From Deltaproteobacteria bacterium UBA796 (GTDB lineage Bacteria > Myxococcota_A > UBA796): a stretch of 7,370 bases of DNA. Below are positions 1 through 5,997 of this stretch, one piece after another (within the stretch, counting starts at the first letter, position 1; the number at the start of each line of letters is the position of its first letter). The notes below the pieces were generated by a model that was not told the DNA's origin, searched no databases, and saw nothing but the letters and a program-made list of their open reading frames with translations. The translations under genes were made by a program, and so were the position numbers. Location: NCBI GenBank assembly GCA_002296975.1, contig DBIS01000313.1, forward strand, positions 823-8,192. Direction: 5' to 3'.

Positions 1-21
1 ACCGAAACCGAAACCGAAACC
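1..21 (+). repeat. ACCGAA hexamer tandem repeat
   Basis: Three perfect copies of ACCGAA plus a final ACC run from the window start. The array may extend upstream beyond the window. In the reading frame ending at 54 it encodes alternating Thr-Glu, so it is probably a coding microsatellite in a flexible C-terminal segment. Confidence 0.7.
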
Positions 22-54
22 ACCGACATCAAGTCTCCATCAGAGGAAAATTGA
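1..54 (+). CDS. 3' end of an upstream gene (partial), Thr-Glu-rich C-terminus
   Basis: Reading from base 1 gives 17 codons, TETETETTDIKSPSEEN, followed by TGA at 52-54. The stop lies one base before the ATG of the next gene, and the purine-rich ribosome binding site of that gene (about 42-50) lies inside these last codons. This tight spacing is what would be expected of neighbours in one operon. Only a hydrophilic, acidic tail is visible, so no function can be assigned. The reading frame is inferred from this tight junction; a chance open frame of 51 bases cannot be excluded. Confidence 0.5.
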   Translation, partial: TETETETTDIKSPSEEN

Positions 55-55
55 A

Positions 56-304
56 ATGCTCCGTTTGCTCCCCTTAATTATGCTCATTGGCTGCGGCTCT
101 CCTACCCACCTCCAATACGACCACGGTCGGGCATCCGCTCAAGCCTTCGGCACCCAAGGTGACCGCAGCCGTCCAGAGGTCGCCGATGCGGCCCATCCAC
201 TTCAAGGCACCGAAGCGCTGGCCATTAGAGACCGCGCCATCGAACAGACTTCAGATGCGGAGTCTGGAAAAGCTGAATTCGTCAAGGATACGTCCGTCGA
301 TTGA
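56..304 (+). CDS. small predicted lipoprotein, function unknown
   Basis: This encodes 82 residues. The N-terminus MLRLLPLIMLIGCGS is a short lipoprotein signal: Arg3, a hydrophobic stretch at 4-11, and a lipobox LIGC with the lipidated Cys at residue 13. Gly14-Ser15 follow the Cys, with no Asp at +2 (an inner-membrane retention signal in E. coli), so outer-membrane sorting is possible. The remaining 69 residues are hydrophilic, rich in Ala, Asp, Glu and Arg, with no predicted membrane segment and no domain I recognise. The ATG at 56 is supported by AGAGGAAAA just upstream and by a one-base gap to the preceding stop. Its placement before the TULIP-like gene may be operonic, but a 72-base gap separates them. 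An overlapping frame at 87-326 is not favoured because it lacks these start signals. Confidence 0.6.
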   Translation: MLRLLPLIMLIGCGSPTHLQYDHGRASAQAFGTQGDRSRPEVADAAHPLQGTEALAIRDRAIEQTSDAESGKAEFVKDTSVD

Positions 305-364
305 TCCCATCACAAACATGGCCTGACCGGCCCAACCAAAGCCCGACACTTCTCACCGACCTTT

Positions 365-370
365 AGGAAA
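365..370 (+). promoter_or_regulatory. ribosome binding site for the TULIP-like gene
   Basis: AGGAAA lies six bases upstream of the ATG at 377 and fixes that start. The 72-base gap at 305-376 holds no other clear element. A GGCC-N5-GGCC inverted repeat at about 319-331 is too short and lacks a T-tract, so I do not call it a terminator. Confidence 0.55.
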
Positions 371-376
371 TACCCC

Positions 377-2137
377 ATGCTCATTTGGATTTTCACACTC
401 GCGGCCGCCGCTGGAACCGTTCAAGGGGGCATTCAAGTGGCCGCCTTTGGCTCTGCCTTCGACTTTGTGGCCGAACAAGTCACCGGACAGGTGTTCAATA
501 TCGACCGCGAACTTGTGAGCCAAACCGATGTGGGATGCTACGACGAGATCGGTATTCGAAACCTCAACATCTCGGTGCCGCTTGACGACCTCGAGTTTAA
601 GCTCAAAGAGAACAGCTTGGTCATCGAGGCACATTTTGGGCGGGTTTCTGGTGAGGACATGGAGCTGTATGCGCTCGACGAAGACTTTGTAGACCTGTGC
701 CCATCCTTCGAAAGCCTCGCCTTATACAGCTTTGAGCTCACCGATGCTCGATTCTCCGTGGAGTTGTCTCCTCAGGTGGTCGGCGACCGGTTTGAGTTGA
801 GTGTATTCGGCACCCCGTCCATTTCCGGCAACCTTGACACGGACCTCGAGTGGGTACCCGACGATTTGATTTTGAGCTTAGTCGAGGACCTCATCTTTGA
901 GGCCATCGGCGACGCCATCTCCAGCGAGGTGCCCGCATTGGCGAGTGCCATGGTCAACACATCGCTCTTTTCCGGAGAGGTCGGAGATATGCAACTGGAT
1001 GTAGATCTGACCGACCTCGACACCAGCGCTTCAGCCCTCGCCATCGCCATGGACGTCGACGCTCGATGGCTTGGAGACGGATGTACAATCTCCGGGATTG
1101 CGACCGAGCCTGAAGGCCGCAACCCCCGCGTGAATTTTGCCGGTAGTGATGGCAACGACTTGGCGGTCGGCATCACCGAGTATCAATTCAACCGGCTCTT
1201 TCACGGCGCTTGGGCCGATGGCTTGTTGTGCTTTGAGGATGGCCCGTTGGCTGAGCTCGCCGAGGAGATCGAGACATTGATCGGCACCCAAATCGAAAGG
1301 ACAGACGTGGCACTCAGCTTTAGCCAAGCCCCCGCCATCTCGATACACCCAGACGGTATTGACCTGGACCTATCCGGGATGCACTTTTCGGTATCGGGCA
1401 TGGTGGACGACTCAGAGACCCTCCTGATCGGGATGCAAGCCGATTTGAACTTGGGCGCGGAGCTTCGCATCGACCATGGGTTGTCAGCCTTCACCTTGAG
1501 CCTGATCACCGCCGAACTCAGCATCAACACCTTTGAGGCCGAGGCATTGGTTGACGACACCCCCGAGGCCAAGGAACGCCTCACCGCCCTGCTCGAAGGT
1601 TGGGCCATGGACACCTTGGCTACACGCCTGGCCAACGTCCCTTTATACGGCAACCTCTTTCATCTTGCCGGCATCTACCTCCGAGTGAATAGCATCAAAC
1701 ATGAGGGTGGGGCCGTTGTGATAAAGGTTAAACTTTATGACGAAAATGACCCAGAGGTCGACGCCACACCGCCCGAAACCCTGGCGCGAATTCTCGGCTC
1801 AGATGACGACACCCTCAGCTTTGAGATGAGCGCTGAGGACGATAACAATGGGCCTTTTGTCTATTCCTACCGCCTCGGCACCGAAAACTGGTCCACTTGG
1901 TCGACAGAGAATGTGGCGACGATTCCCTTACCGCCTCCAGGCGAGCACAATCTGGCGGTTCAGGCCAGGGATGGCTGGCTGAATATCGACCCATCCCCAG
2001 CGATGCTCTACTTTGAGGTCCCCGCCCCCACCGAAGACTTCGGCGGCTGCCAATGCGCTTCATCCTCGAACATCAAGGCGGCCTTTGGTTCGGGCTTGGT
2101 GGTCTTGTTGATGGGCTTGGCGAGACGGCGGGAGTAG
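377..2137 (+). CDS. secreted TULIP (BPI/LBP-like) lipid-binding protein with beta-sandwich and MYXO-CTERM tail
   Basis: This encodes 586 residues. Residues 1-17 form a short hydrophobic signal peptide, unusual in lacking Lys or Arg. Residues about 20-200 look like a first TULIP domain: an amphipathic helix (about 24-40), a run of alternating polar/hydrophobic beta strands (56-150) and a long helix (162-195). Residues about 201-455 look like a second, with VGITEYQFN (264-272), PAISIHPDGIDL (319-330) and a helix at 394-420; the layout resembles the C-terminal barrel of vertebrate BPI/LBP as I recall it. Cys pairs 54/108 and 236/285 could form one disulfide per domain. Residues 462-549 form a small Ig/FN3-like sandwich (YSYRLGTENWSTWS, GEHNLAVQARD). 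The tail at 553-586 has GGCQC, a hydrophobic segment and ARRRE, matching MYXO-CTERM, which is thought to be cut at the Cys and anchored on the surface. Known: TULIP proteins bind lipids in a hydrophobic groove. Inferred: an extracellular or outer-membrane lipid carrier or sensor. The TULIP call rests on pattern, not on a search. Confidence 0.7.
   Translation: MLIWIFTLAAAAGTVQGGIQVAAFGSAFDFVAEQVTGQVFNIDRELVSQTDVGCYDEIGIRNLNISVPLDDLEFKLKENSLVIEAHFGRVSGEDMELYALDEDFVDLCPSFESLALYSFELTDARFSVELSPQVVGDRFELSVFGTPSISGNLDTDLEWVPDDLILSLVEDLIFEAIGDAISSEVPALASAMVNTSLFSGEVGDMQLDVDLTDLDTSASALAIAMDVDARWLGDGCTISGIATEPEGRNPRVNFAGSDGNDLAVGITEYQFNRLFHGAWADGLLCFEDGPLAELAEEIETLIGTQIERTDVALSFSQAPAISIHPDGIDLDLSGMHFSVSGMVDDSETLLIGMQADLNLGAELRIDHGLSAFTLSLITAELSINTFEAEALVDDTPEAKERLTALLEGWAMDTLATRLANVPLYGNLFHLAGIYLRVNSIKHEGGAVVIKVKLYDENDPEVDATPPETLARILGSDDDTLSFEMSAEDDNNGPFVYSYRLGTENWSTWSTENVATIPLPPPGEHNLAVQARDGWLNIDPSPAMLYFEVPAPTEDFGGCQCASSSNIKAAFGSGLVVLLMGLARRRE
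2033..2134 (+). other. MYXO-CTERM-like C-terminal sorting signal (coding)
   Basis: Codons for residues 553-586 of the TULIP-like protein. The order is an acidic/Gly linker, Cys558-Gln-Cys560, a Ser-rich stretch, a hydrophobic segment (about 567-581) and RRR just before the C-terminus. This is the order described for MYXO-CTERM tails of Myxococcota, which are processed by myxosortase near the invariant Cys. It is the strongest taxonomic marker in the window. Confidence 0.75.
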
Positions 2138-2142
2138 GCTGA

Positions 2143-3228
2143 TTGGTGAACACACCCACCGCCAATTTTGAAACCGCCAAGGTCTTGCGACGCGGAATAA
2201 TCTCAGGACTGATTGGCTTGGGCGTGATTATTCTGGCGGCCGCTACCGTTGGGCGGTCCACAATCGATGTCGCCGCCATGATGGCCATTGCTGAGCGCAC
2301 CCGTCTGGGCATTATGTTTCTCAGCTTGGTGGTGATGAGCCTGGCTTTTTGGCTTTTGGGGCTGCGTTGGCGAAGCTTGCTGGTCGGCCCCAACCGCCCA
2401 CCGGGTACAGGCTTGGCGGCTATTTTATGCGCTGGACTGCTGCTCAACAGTGCCCTTCCTGGGCCTGTTGGAGAGTTCGGCGCCGCGTGGTTTGCCCACA
2501 AGCGATACCGGATCACCCTCGGTGAGTCCCTCGCCGCGGGAATGGGCGCACGCATTATCGGTCTTATCGTGGCGGCGCTGGCAGCAGCCATCAGCTTTGT
2601 GGTGTGGGCCCCACCGATACCTGAAGCCTTCCAAACAGCGATTTCAGCCACGGCCGCAGGGGTAGGGCTGATGGGTGTCGGGCTTATTGTGGTGGTGGCC
2701 AAACCCTCCATCATCGTGTGGTGTTCGGTTAAGAGTGTTGCCCGATTTGAACGGACCCGGCGCGCCCACGAAATTGTGGTCGAGGCGGCGACCAGCATGG
2801 AGCGGCTCCGCGCCCAGGGACCAGGCCCCATCGCTGCTTGTGTGGGCTGGTCTGTTGTGGCCCACAGCACCGTGGTGGGAGGAATCATGCTGGCGGCATG
2901 GAGTTTGGGTGCGAGCCCCTCGGTATCTGGCCTATTGTTCACCTATGCGACCACCACAGCGGCCGTCGTGATCATGTTTGTTCTTCCAGGTTCTGCTGTG
3001 GGTTGGGATGCCATCTTTTTGACCCTGTTGACAACCACCGCCGGGCTGTCCATGCCTGACGCTTTGGCGGTGGCCGTCGTGGTGAGGATCCAGCAATTGT
3101 GCATCATGTGCGCTGGCGGCGTTGCGATGGCTTGGCTGACCCGAACCGAGACTTGGCCTACCCACAAGGAGAAAAGCGACAATGCACCCCACACAGATGG
3201 TGGCGCTGGTATTGTAAAGCCTCAATGA
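2143..3228 (+). CDS. flippase-like / UPF0104 (LPG_synthase_TM) family membrane protein, divergent
   Basis: This encodes 361 residues with about seven or eight hydrophobic segments. It belongs to the family that includes YbhN, AglD and the flippase half of MprF. Visible family landmarks are LRWRSLL (74-80) after an early membrane helix, NSALPGPVGE (102-111) corresponding to the conserved N-x-x-x-P-G-x-x-GE stretch, and LPGSAVGWDA (281-290) corresponding to the late PGGxG motif. The Glu-Arg-Leu-x-Asp motif usually found after the first landmark is replaced by GARIIG (135-140). The C-terminal 30 residues are hydrophilic. The start is TTG at 2143 or GTG at 2146; GGGAG at 2130-2134 is better spaced for TTG, while GTG is the commoner start codon. 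It begins five bases after the TULIP-like gene and overlaps the TadG-like gene by four bases, so co-translation is likely. It probably moves a lipid or lipid-linked substrate across the inner membrane (inference from family); the substrate is unknown. Confidence 0.78.
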   Translation: MVNTPTANFETAKVLRRGIISGLIGLGVIILAAATVGRSTIDVAAMMAIAERTRLGIMFLSLVVMSLAFWLLGLRWRSLLVGPNRPPGTGLAAILCAGLLLNSALPGPVGEFGAAWFAHKRYRITLGESLAAGMGARIIGLIVAALAAAISFVVWAPPIPEAFQTAISATAAGVGLMGVGLIVVVAKPSIIVWCSVKSVARFERTRRAHEIVVEAATSMERLRAQGPGPIAACVGWSVVAHSTVVGGIMLAAWSLGASPSVSGLLFTYATTTAAVVIMFVLPGSAVGWDAIFLTLLTTTAGLSMPDALAVAVVVRIQQLCIMCAGGVAMAWLTRTETWPTHKEKSDNAPHTDGGAGIVKPQ

Positions 3229-4400
3229 TGCTCACACGCCAAAGCCGCCGAGGCAGCTACGCCATCATGGTGGCACTGCTTTTGATCGTGATGCTCGGGT
3301 TTGCTGCCCTCGCCATCGATTTATCGTATCTGCGCCTGGCTCGGCTCCAGGCCCAAAACGCCGCCGATGCCGGTGCCCATGCCGCTTTGACCGAACTCAG
3401 GATGAGCCGGGACCAAGATGCGGCGCGGTCTCGTGCAGCGCAAATCGTAAACCTCAACCACATCGCCGGCGACCTGGCGGTTCTCGACCCCGGCACCGAT
3501 GTCGTCTTTGGCGGGTGGGACTTCCCCTCCCACAGCTTCGACCCCGAAGCGGATTTTGTGAACGCGGTCGAGGTGACGGTCCGACGAGAGAGCGACTCTC
3601 CAGGCGGCGCTATCCCGCTCATGCTCGCACAAATTTTTGGGGCAACGGAGGCCGATGCTCGCTCGAACGGCAGTTCAGTCGGTGCACTCCGTTCCAGGGA
3701 AATCTTCATTGTTCAGGACGTCACCGGCTCCTTCCGCGATGAGATCGACCAAGGGCGCATCGCCGATTTAACCTTACTGGACTTTATCGATGGCTTTGGT
3801 CTTCCTGGAGACCGCATTGGCATGGTGACGTTTGTGGGCGCAGCCGAGGTGTGGACCGAGTTGCAGCGTGTGGAGCCAAACTACAGCGCGATTCGCAGCC
3901 AATGGGAGAGCCTTGACTGGTGCAATCGAAACTACTGGCCCTTCACCAGCCCAAGCATGTCGGAATACTTTCATGATGCTCCCCAAATGGTTTCATGCAA
4001 CGAGGGCACCTTGGGCGATTGGTACGCCGACTCGGGCACAAGCCAGGGCAGTGGATTGCAGCTGGCCATCGACGCATTGATCGATGAGGACACCACAGAG
4101 TCCACATCCTTAAAAACCATTGTGTTGATCTCAGACGGAAAGCCCCAATGTGTACCGGAAGGGACCAGTTGCGACGATGAGATGGCTGCCCTCGGCCTGG
4201 CTCAGGCAGACCGTGCGGCCGAGGAGAACATCTCGATTTTCTCGGTTTCTTTTAACGACAGCTACAACGCAGATCAGTCCGCCTACCTCGAGTCACTCAC
4301 GCGGGGCTATGGCACATTTTATGAAACCCCAGACGCCGAGGCCCTGCCCGGAATCCTCGCAGAAATTGCCGCGTCCATCCCCATCTCGATCGTCCAATGA
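3225..4400 (+). CDS. TadG-like protein: TadE/G N-terminal segment plus von Willebrand factor A domain
   Basis: This encodes 391 residues. RRGS (8-11) precedes a single membrane helix (about 12-31), then DLSYLRLARLQAQNAADAGA (32-50), the typical N-terminal signature of Tad pilus TadG-type proteins. From about 157 to 385 there is a vWA domain: IFIVQDVTGSF (160-170) with a MIDAS-like D165-x-T167-x-S169, a second metal-site Thr in SGTSQGSGL (270-278), and LISDGKP (301-307) with Asp304. The first Ser of the usual DxSxS is Thr here. Cysteines 233, 258, 309 and 316 could form two disulfides, as expected for an exported domain. Position +5 after RRG is Met, not the Glu of processed pilins, so it is probably a retained membrane anchor. 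The ATG at 3225 overlaps the previous stop (ATGA). A longer reading from 3099 is rejected because it would run inside the flippase gene. Known TadG roles are in assembly of Flp pili; here the role is inferred. Confidence 0.85.
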   Translation: MMLTRQSRRGSYAIMVALLLIVMLGFAALAIDLSYLRLARLQAQNAADAGAHAALTELRMSRDQDAARSRAAQIVNLNHIAGDLAVLDPGTDVVFGGWDFPSHSFDPEADFVNAVEVTVRRESDSPGGAIPLMLAQIFGATEADARSNGSSVGALRSREIFIVQDVTGSFRDEIDQGRIADLTLLDFIDGFGLPGDRIGMVTFVGAAEVWTELQRVEPNYSAIRSQWESLDWCNRNYWPFTSPSMSEYFHDAPQMVSCNEGTLGDWYADSGTSQGSGLQLAIDALIDEDTTESTSLKTIVLISDGKPQCVPEGTSCDDEMAALGLAQADRAAEENISIFSVSFNDSYNADQSAYLESLTRGYGTFYETPDAEALPGILAEIAASIPISIVQ

Positions 4401-4819
4401 GTGCCATGAAGACCCATTTACGGAGAGGGTCACACGCCATCGAATTCGCCCTTACCATCCCGCTATTCGTGATGTTAATCGCAGCGATTTTTGAATTCGG
4501 ATGGATGTTTTTTATACGCTCTACGGTGATACACGCAGTCCGCGATGGGTGCAGAGCGGGTGCGGTGGTACCTCAAAACGAATCCCCTTCGCCGGCCGAG
4601 GTGGCCCAAGCGACAATGACCGATTTTTTGGGCGGATACAGCATAGATTGCCGCGGCGCTGAAGAACGTTGCGGCATGAGCATCACCACCCAAGGCGAGT
4701 CTCCATATGAGACCATGGACTGTAAACTCGACATTGCCTATGAGCCCATCATTGGCCTCATCCCCCATCCTGATCGGCTGGGCGCACGCTCGGTAATCAT
4801 GTTTGAGATTCAGCGATGA
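4397..4819 (+). CDS. TadE-like pseudopilin, first of tandem pair
   Basis: This encodes 140 residues. RRGSHAIEFALTIP (9-22) is the TadE signature: a Gly11 cleavage site followed by Glu at mature position 5 (Glu16), then a hydrophobic helix to about residue 40. VIHAVRDGCRAGA (44-56) is the conserved post-helix segment. In Tad systems TadE is cut by the prepilin peptidase TadV and acts as a minor pseudopilin; cleavage here is predicted from the motif. Cys85 and Cys92 (six residues between) may form a small disulfide loop, and Cys52 and Cys109 are further cysteines. The C-terminal half ends with AYEPIIGLIPHP (114-125), shared in pattern with the next gene. Its ATG overlaps the TadG-like stop in ATGA; an in-frame ATG at 4406 is a less likely start. 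Confidence 0.85.
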   Translation: MSAMKTHLRRGSHAIEFALTIPLFVMLIAAIFEFGWMFFIRSTVIHAVRDGCRAGAVVPQNESPSPAEVAQATMTDFLGGYSIDCRGAEERCGMSITTQGESPYETMDCKLDIAYEPIIGLIPHPDRLGARSVIMFEIQR

Positions 4820-5223
4820 TGGGCCGGCTTCGACGGGGTGCTTCTGCCTTGGAGTTCGCCCTTACACTCCCGATAGTGATGGCGATACTCGCGGGTATTC
4901 TCGAGTATGGCTGGTATCTTTTCCAGCTATCGAATGTGGTGCACGCCCTGCGCGATGGTACCCGAATTGGGGTCACGGTACCCATCGACGACGCCGAAGG
5001 GCCTACCCTAAGGGCCGAGGCCCACGCCAGATCAGTACTCGACGGGCTCGGGGTTCCGTGTACAGAGGGTGGCGGCTGTTGGGTGAACGCTACAATCGGT
5101 CCAAGCGGCGACATCACCACGCTCACGATGGCCATCGAGGTGGACTACACACCGATCGTCGGCTTACTTCCTGCGCCCTCCCAGCTTCATGGGACCTTCA
5201 CAATGATGATGCAAGAGCAGTGA
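4816..5223 (+). CDS. TadE-like pseudopilin, second of tandem pair
   Basis: This encodes 135 residues. RRGASALEFALTLP (6-19) carries the prepilin-like Gly8 and Glu13 (mature position 5), followed by a membrane helix to about residue 38 and NVVHALRDGTRIG (40-52). Cys82 and Cys88 (five residues between) align with the Cys85/Cys92 pair of the preceding protein. The ending DYTPIVGLLPAPSQL (110-124) parallels AYEPIIGLIPHPDRL there, so the two genes are probably an old tandem duplication that has diverged in the middle. The start ATG at 4816 overlaps the previous stop in ATGA, and a second ATG follows directly at 4819. It is likely a minor pseudopilin of a Tad-type envelope apparatus. No Flp major pilin or pilus motor gene is in the window. 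Confidence 0.85.
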   Translation: MMGRLRRGASALEFALTLPIVMAILAGILEYGWYLFQLSNVVHALRDGTRIGVTVPIDDAEGPTLRAEAHARSVLDGLGVPCTEGGGCWVNATIGPSGDITTLTMAIEVDYTPIVGLLPAPSQLHGTFTMMMQEQ

Positions 5224-5299
5224 CCCGAGCCCGCGTTTAGACCAAAGCGAATGCCCAAGGCCCCAATCGGTTATCCCCTTGGCCACCCTTTGCACCGAC

Positions 5300-5304
5300 A
5301 GGAG
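5300..5304 (+). promoter_or_regulatory. ribosome binding site for the secreted protein at 5310
   Basis: AGGAG lies five bases upstream of the ATG at 5310 and sets that start. The preceding gap (5224-5309) contains a CCAAGG/CCTTGG inverted repeat (5255-5260, 5277-5282) without a following T-tract. I see no clear promoter, so it is open whether this gene shares the upstream transcript. Confidence 0.6.
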
Positions 5305-5309
5305 CACCC

Positions 5310-5978
5310 ATGCTGTCAACCCTCATCGCGCTCACATCATTCGCCGTCGCAGACACACCTGCCGAGACGCCAGCGGTCACACCCGACACAAGCGCCGAGA
5401 CAGAAGCCGAGGTACCCGCTGCTCAAGATGGCCCCGCAGAATCACCTGGCATTATAAACGCCGACTTCAATGTGACCATGGTCACCGTCGATGGCAGTAA
5501 AGTGAGCGCACACGTCAAGCGGATTGAGCGCGGCGAAAACACATACGCCGACAGCTGGACAACCGCAGATAAAGCCATGGGCTTTTATGTTGAGGGAAAT
5601 GGCGAGTATAAAAAAATCAAGTGGAATGACGTCAAAAAGGTAGTGGTTAGCGTCCCCAACGCCAAGGACTTCAACTGCCTCTACAGCTCAGATTACAGCC
5701 CTTGGATGTACGAATGCAGCCTCAAGCTCAAGAGCACCATCACCACAAAAAATGGTAAATCCTATGCTGCGGACACTGGCCATAAATGGAAGTTTGTGAC
5801 CGATGACAATGCGGAGCACACCTTTTGGCTCAAGAAACACTACGCACGCCAACAAGACGAAAAGGTGGTGGACCTTGAGGTCACCAACCCCGAAAACTAT
5901 GCCCTATACGGTGCCTTGCAAGCCCAGCTTCGCAACGAAATTAAGTCCAGCTTAATCAAGAGCATCGTCGTCCAATAA
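5310..5978 (+). CDS. secreted protein of unknown function with low-complexity N-terminal linker
   Basis: This encodes 222 residues. Residues 1-14 are a short hydrophobic signal ending in FAVA, with likely cleavage before Asp15; like the TULIP-like protein it lacks a basic N-region. Residues 15-46 are a Pro/Thr/Ala/Glu-rich linker with repeated PAETP/SAETE-like units. The folded part (about 48-222) alternates short beta-strand-like stretches, for example ADFNVTMVTVDGSKVSAHV (51-69) and KWNDVKKVVVSV (104-115), with a Lys-rich, aromatic middle. Cys123 and Cys136 may pair. The C-terminus (194-222) looks helical. The opening strands plus 'IKWNDVKKV' resemble proteins in which a small beta-barrel modulates a property, but I recognise no family. 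It sits between the TadE-like pair and the second flippase gene, 19 bases upstream of the latter, which suggests an envelope role and shared transcription. Confidence 0.75.
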   Translation: MLSTLIALTSFAVADTPAETPAVTPDTSAETEAEVPAAQDGPAESPGIINADFNVTMVTVDGSKVSAHVKRIERGENTYADSWTTADKAMGFYVEGNGEYKKIKWNDVKKVVVSVPNAKDFNCLYSSDYSPWMYECSLKLKSTITTKNGKSYAADTGHKWKFVTDDNAEHTFWLKKHYARQQDEKVVDLEVTNPENYALYGALQAQLRNEIKSSLIKSIVVQ

Positions 5979-5997
5979 GCCCAGCCCTGGATGGCTT

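Noticed and set aside
87..326. Open frame overlapping the small lipoprotein gene
   Set aside because: There is no ribosome binding site or signal peptide. The frame starting at 56 has both plus a lipobox.
772..1653. Minus-strand open frames opposite the TULIP-like gene
   Set aside because: They are Ser/Arg/Pro-rich shadows with no start signals, and the + strand frame is continuous with signal peptide and sorting tail.
2073..2942. Long open frame on the minus strand (289 codons)
   Set aside because: It lies opposite the flippase-like gene, whose family motifs are clear. Its product is Ala/Pro/Thr/Arg-rich without domains or a supported start, as expected of a shadow frame in GC-rich DNA.
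3099..3224. N-terminal extension of the TadG-like gene to an ATG at 3099
   Set aside because: It would overlap the flippase-like gene by about 130 bases, its residues (Trp/Arg/Cys-rich) are unlike a signal or anchor, and the ATGA overlap at 3225 gives a standard TadG N-terminus.
5255..5282. CCAAGG/CCTTGG inverted repeat as a terminator after the second TadE-like gene
   Set aside because: The stem is only six base pairs with a 16-base loop and no T-tract; chance occurrence is likely.
5251..5457. Short open frames spanning the gap and start of the secreted protein gene
   Set aside because: The products are His/Arg/Pro-rich and out of frame with the gene at 5310, which has AGGAG and a signal peptide.
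5981..5997. Small inverted repeats (CCAG/CTGG, AGCC/GGCT) before the second flippase gene
   Set aside because: The stems are four base pairs, mutually exclusive, and have no T-tract. They are too weak to call a terminator or a translation-controlling hairpin.
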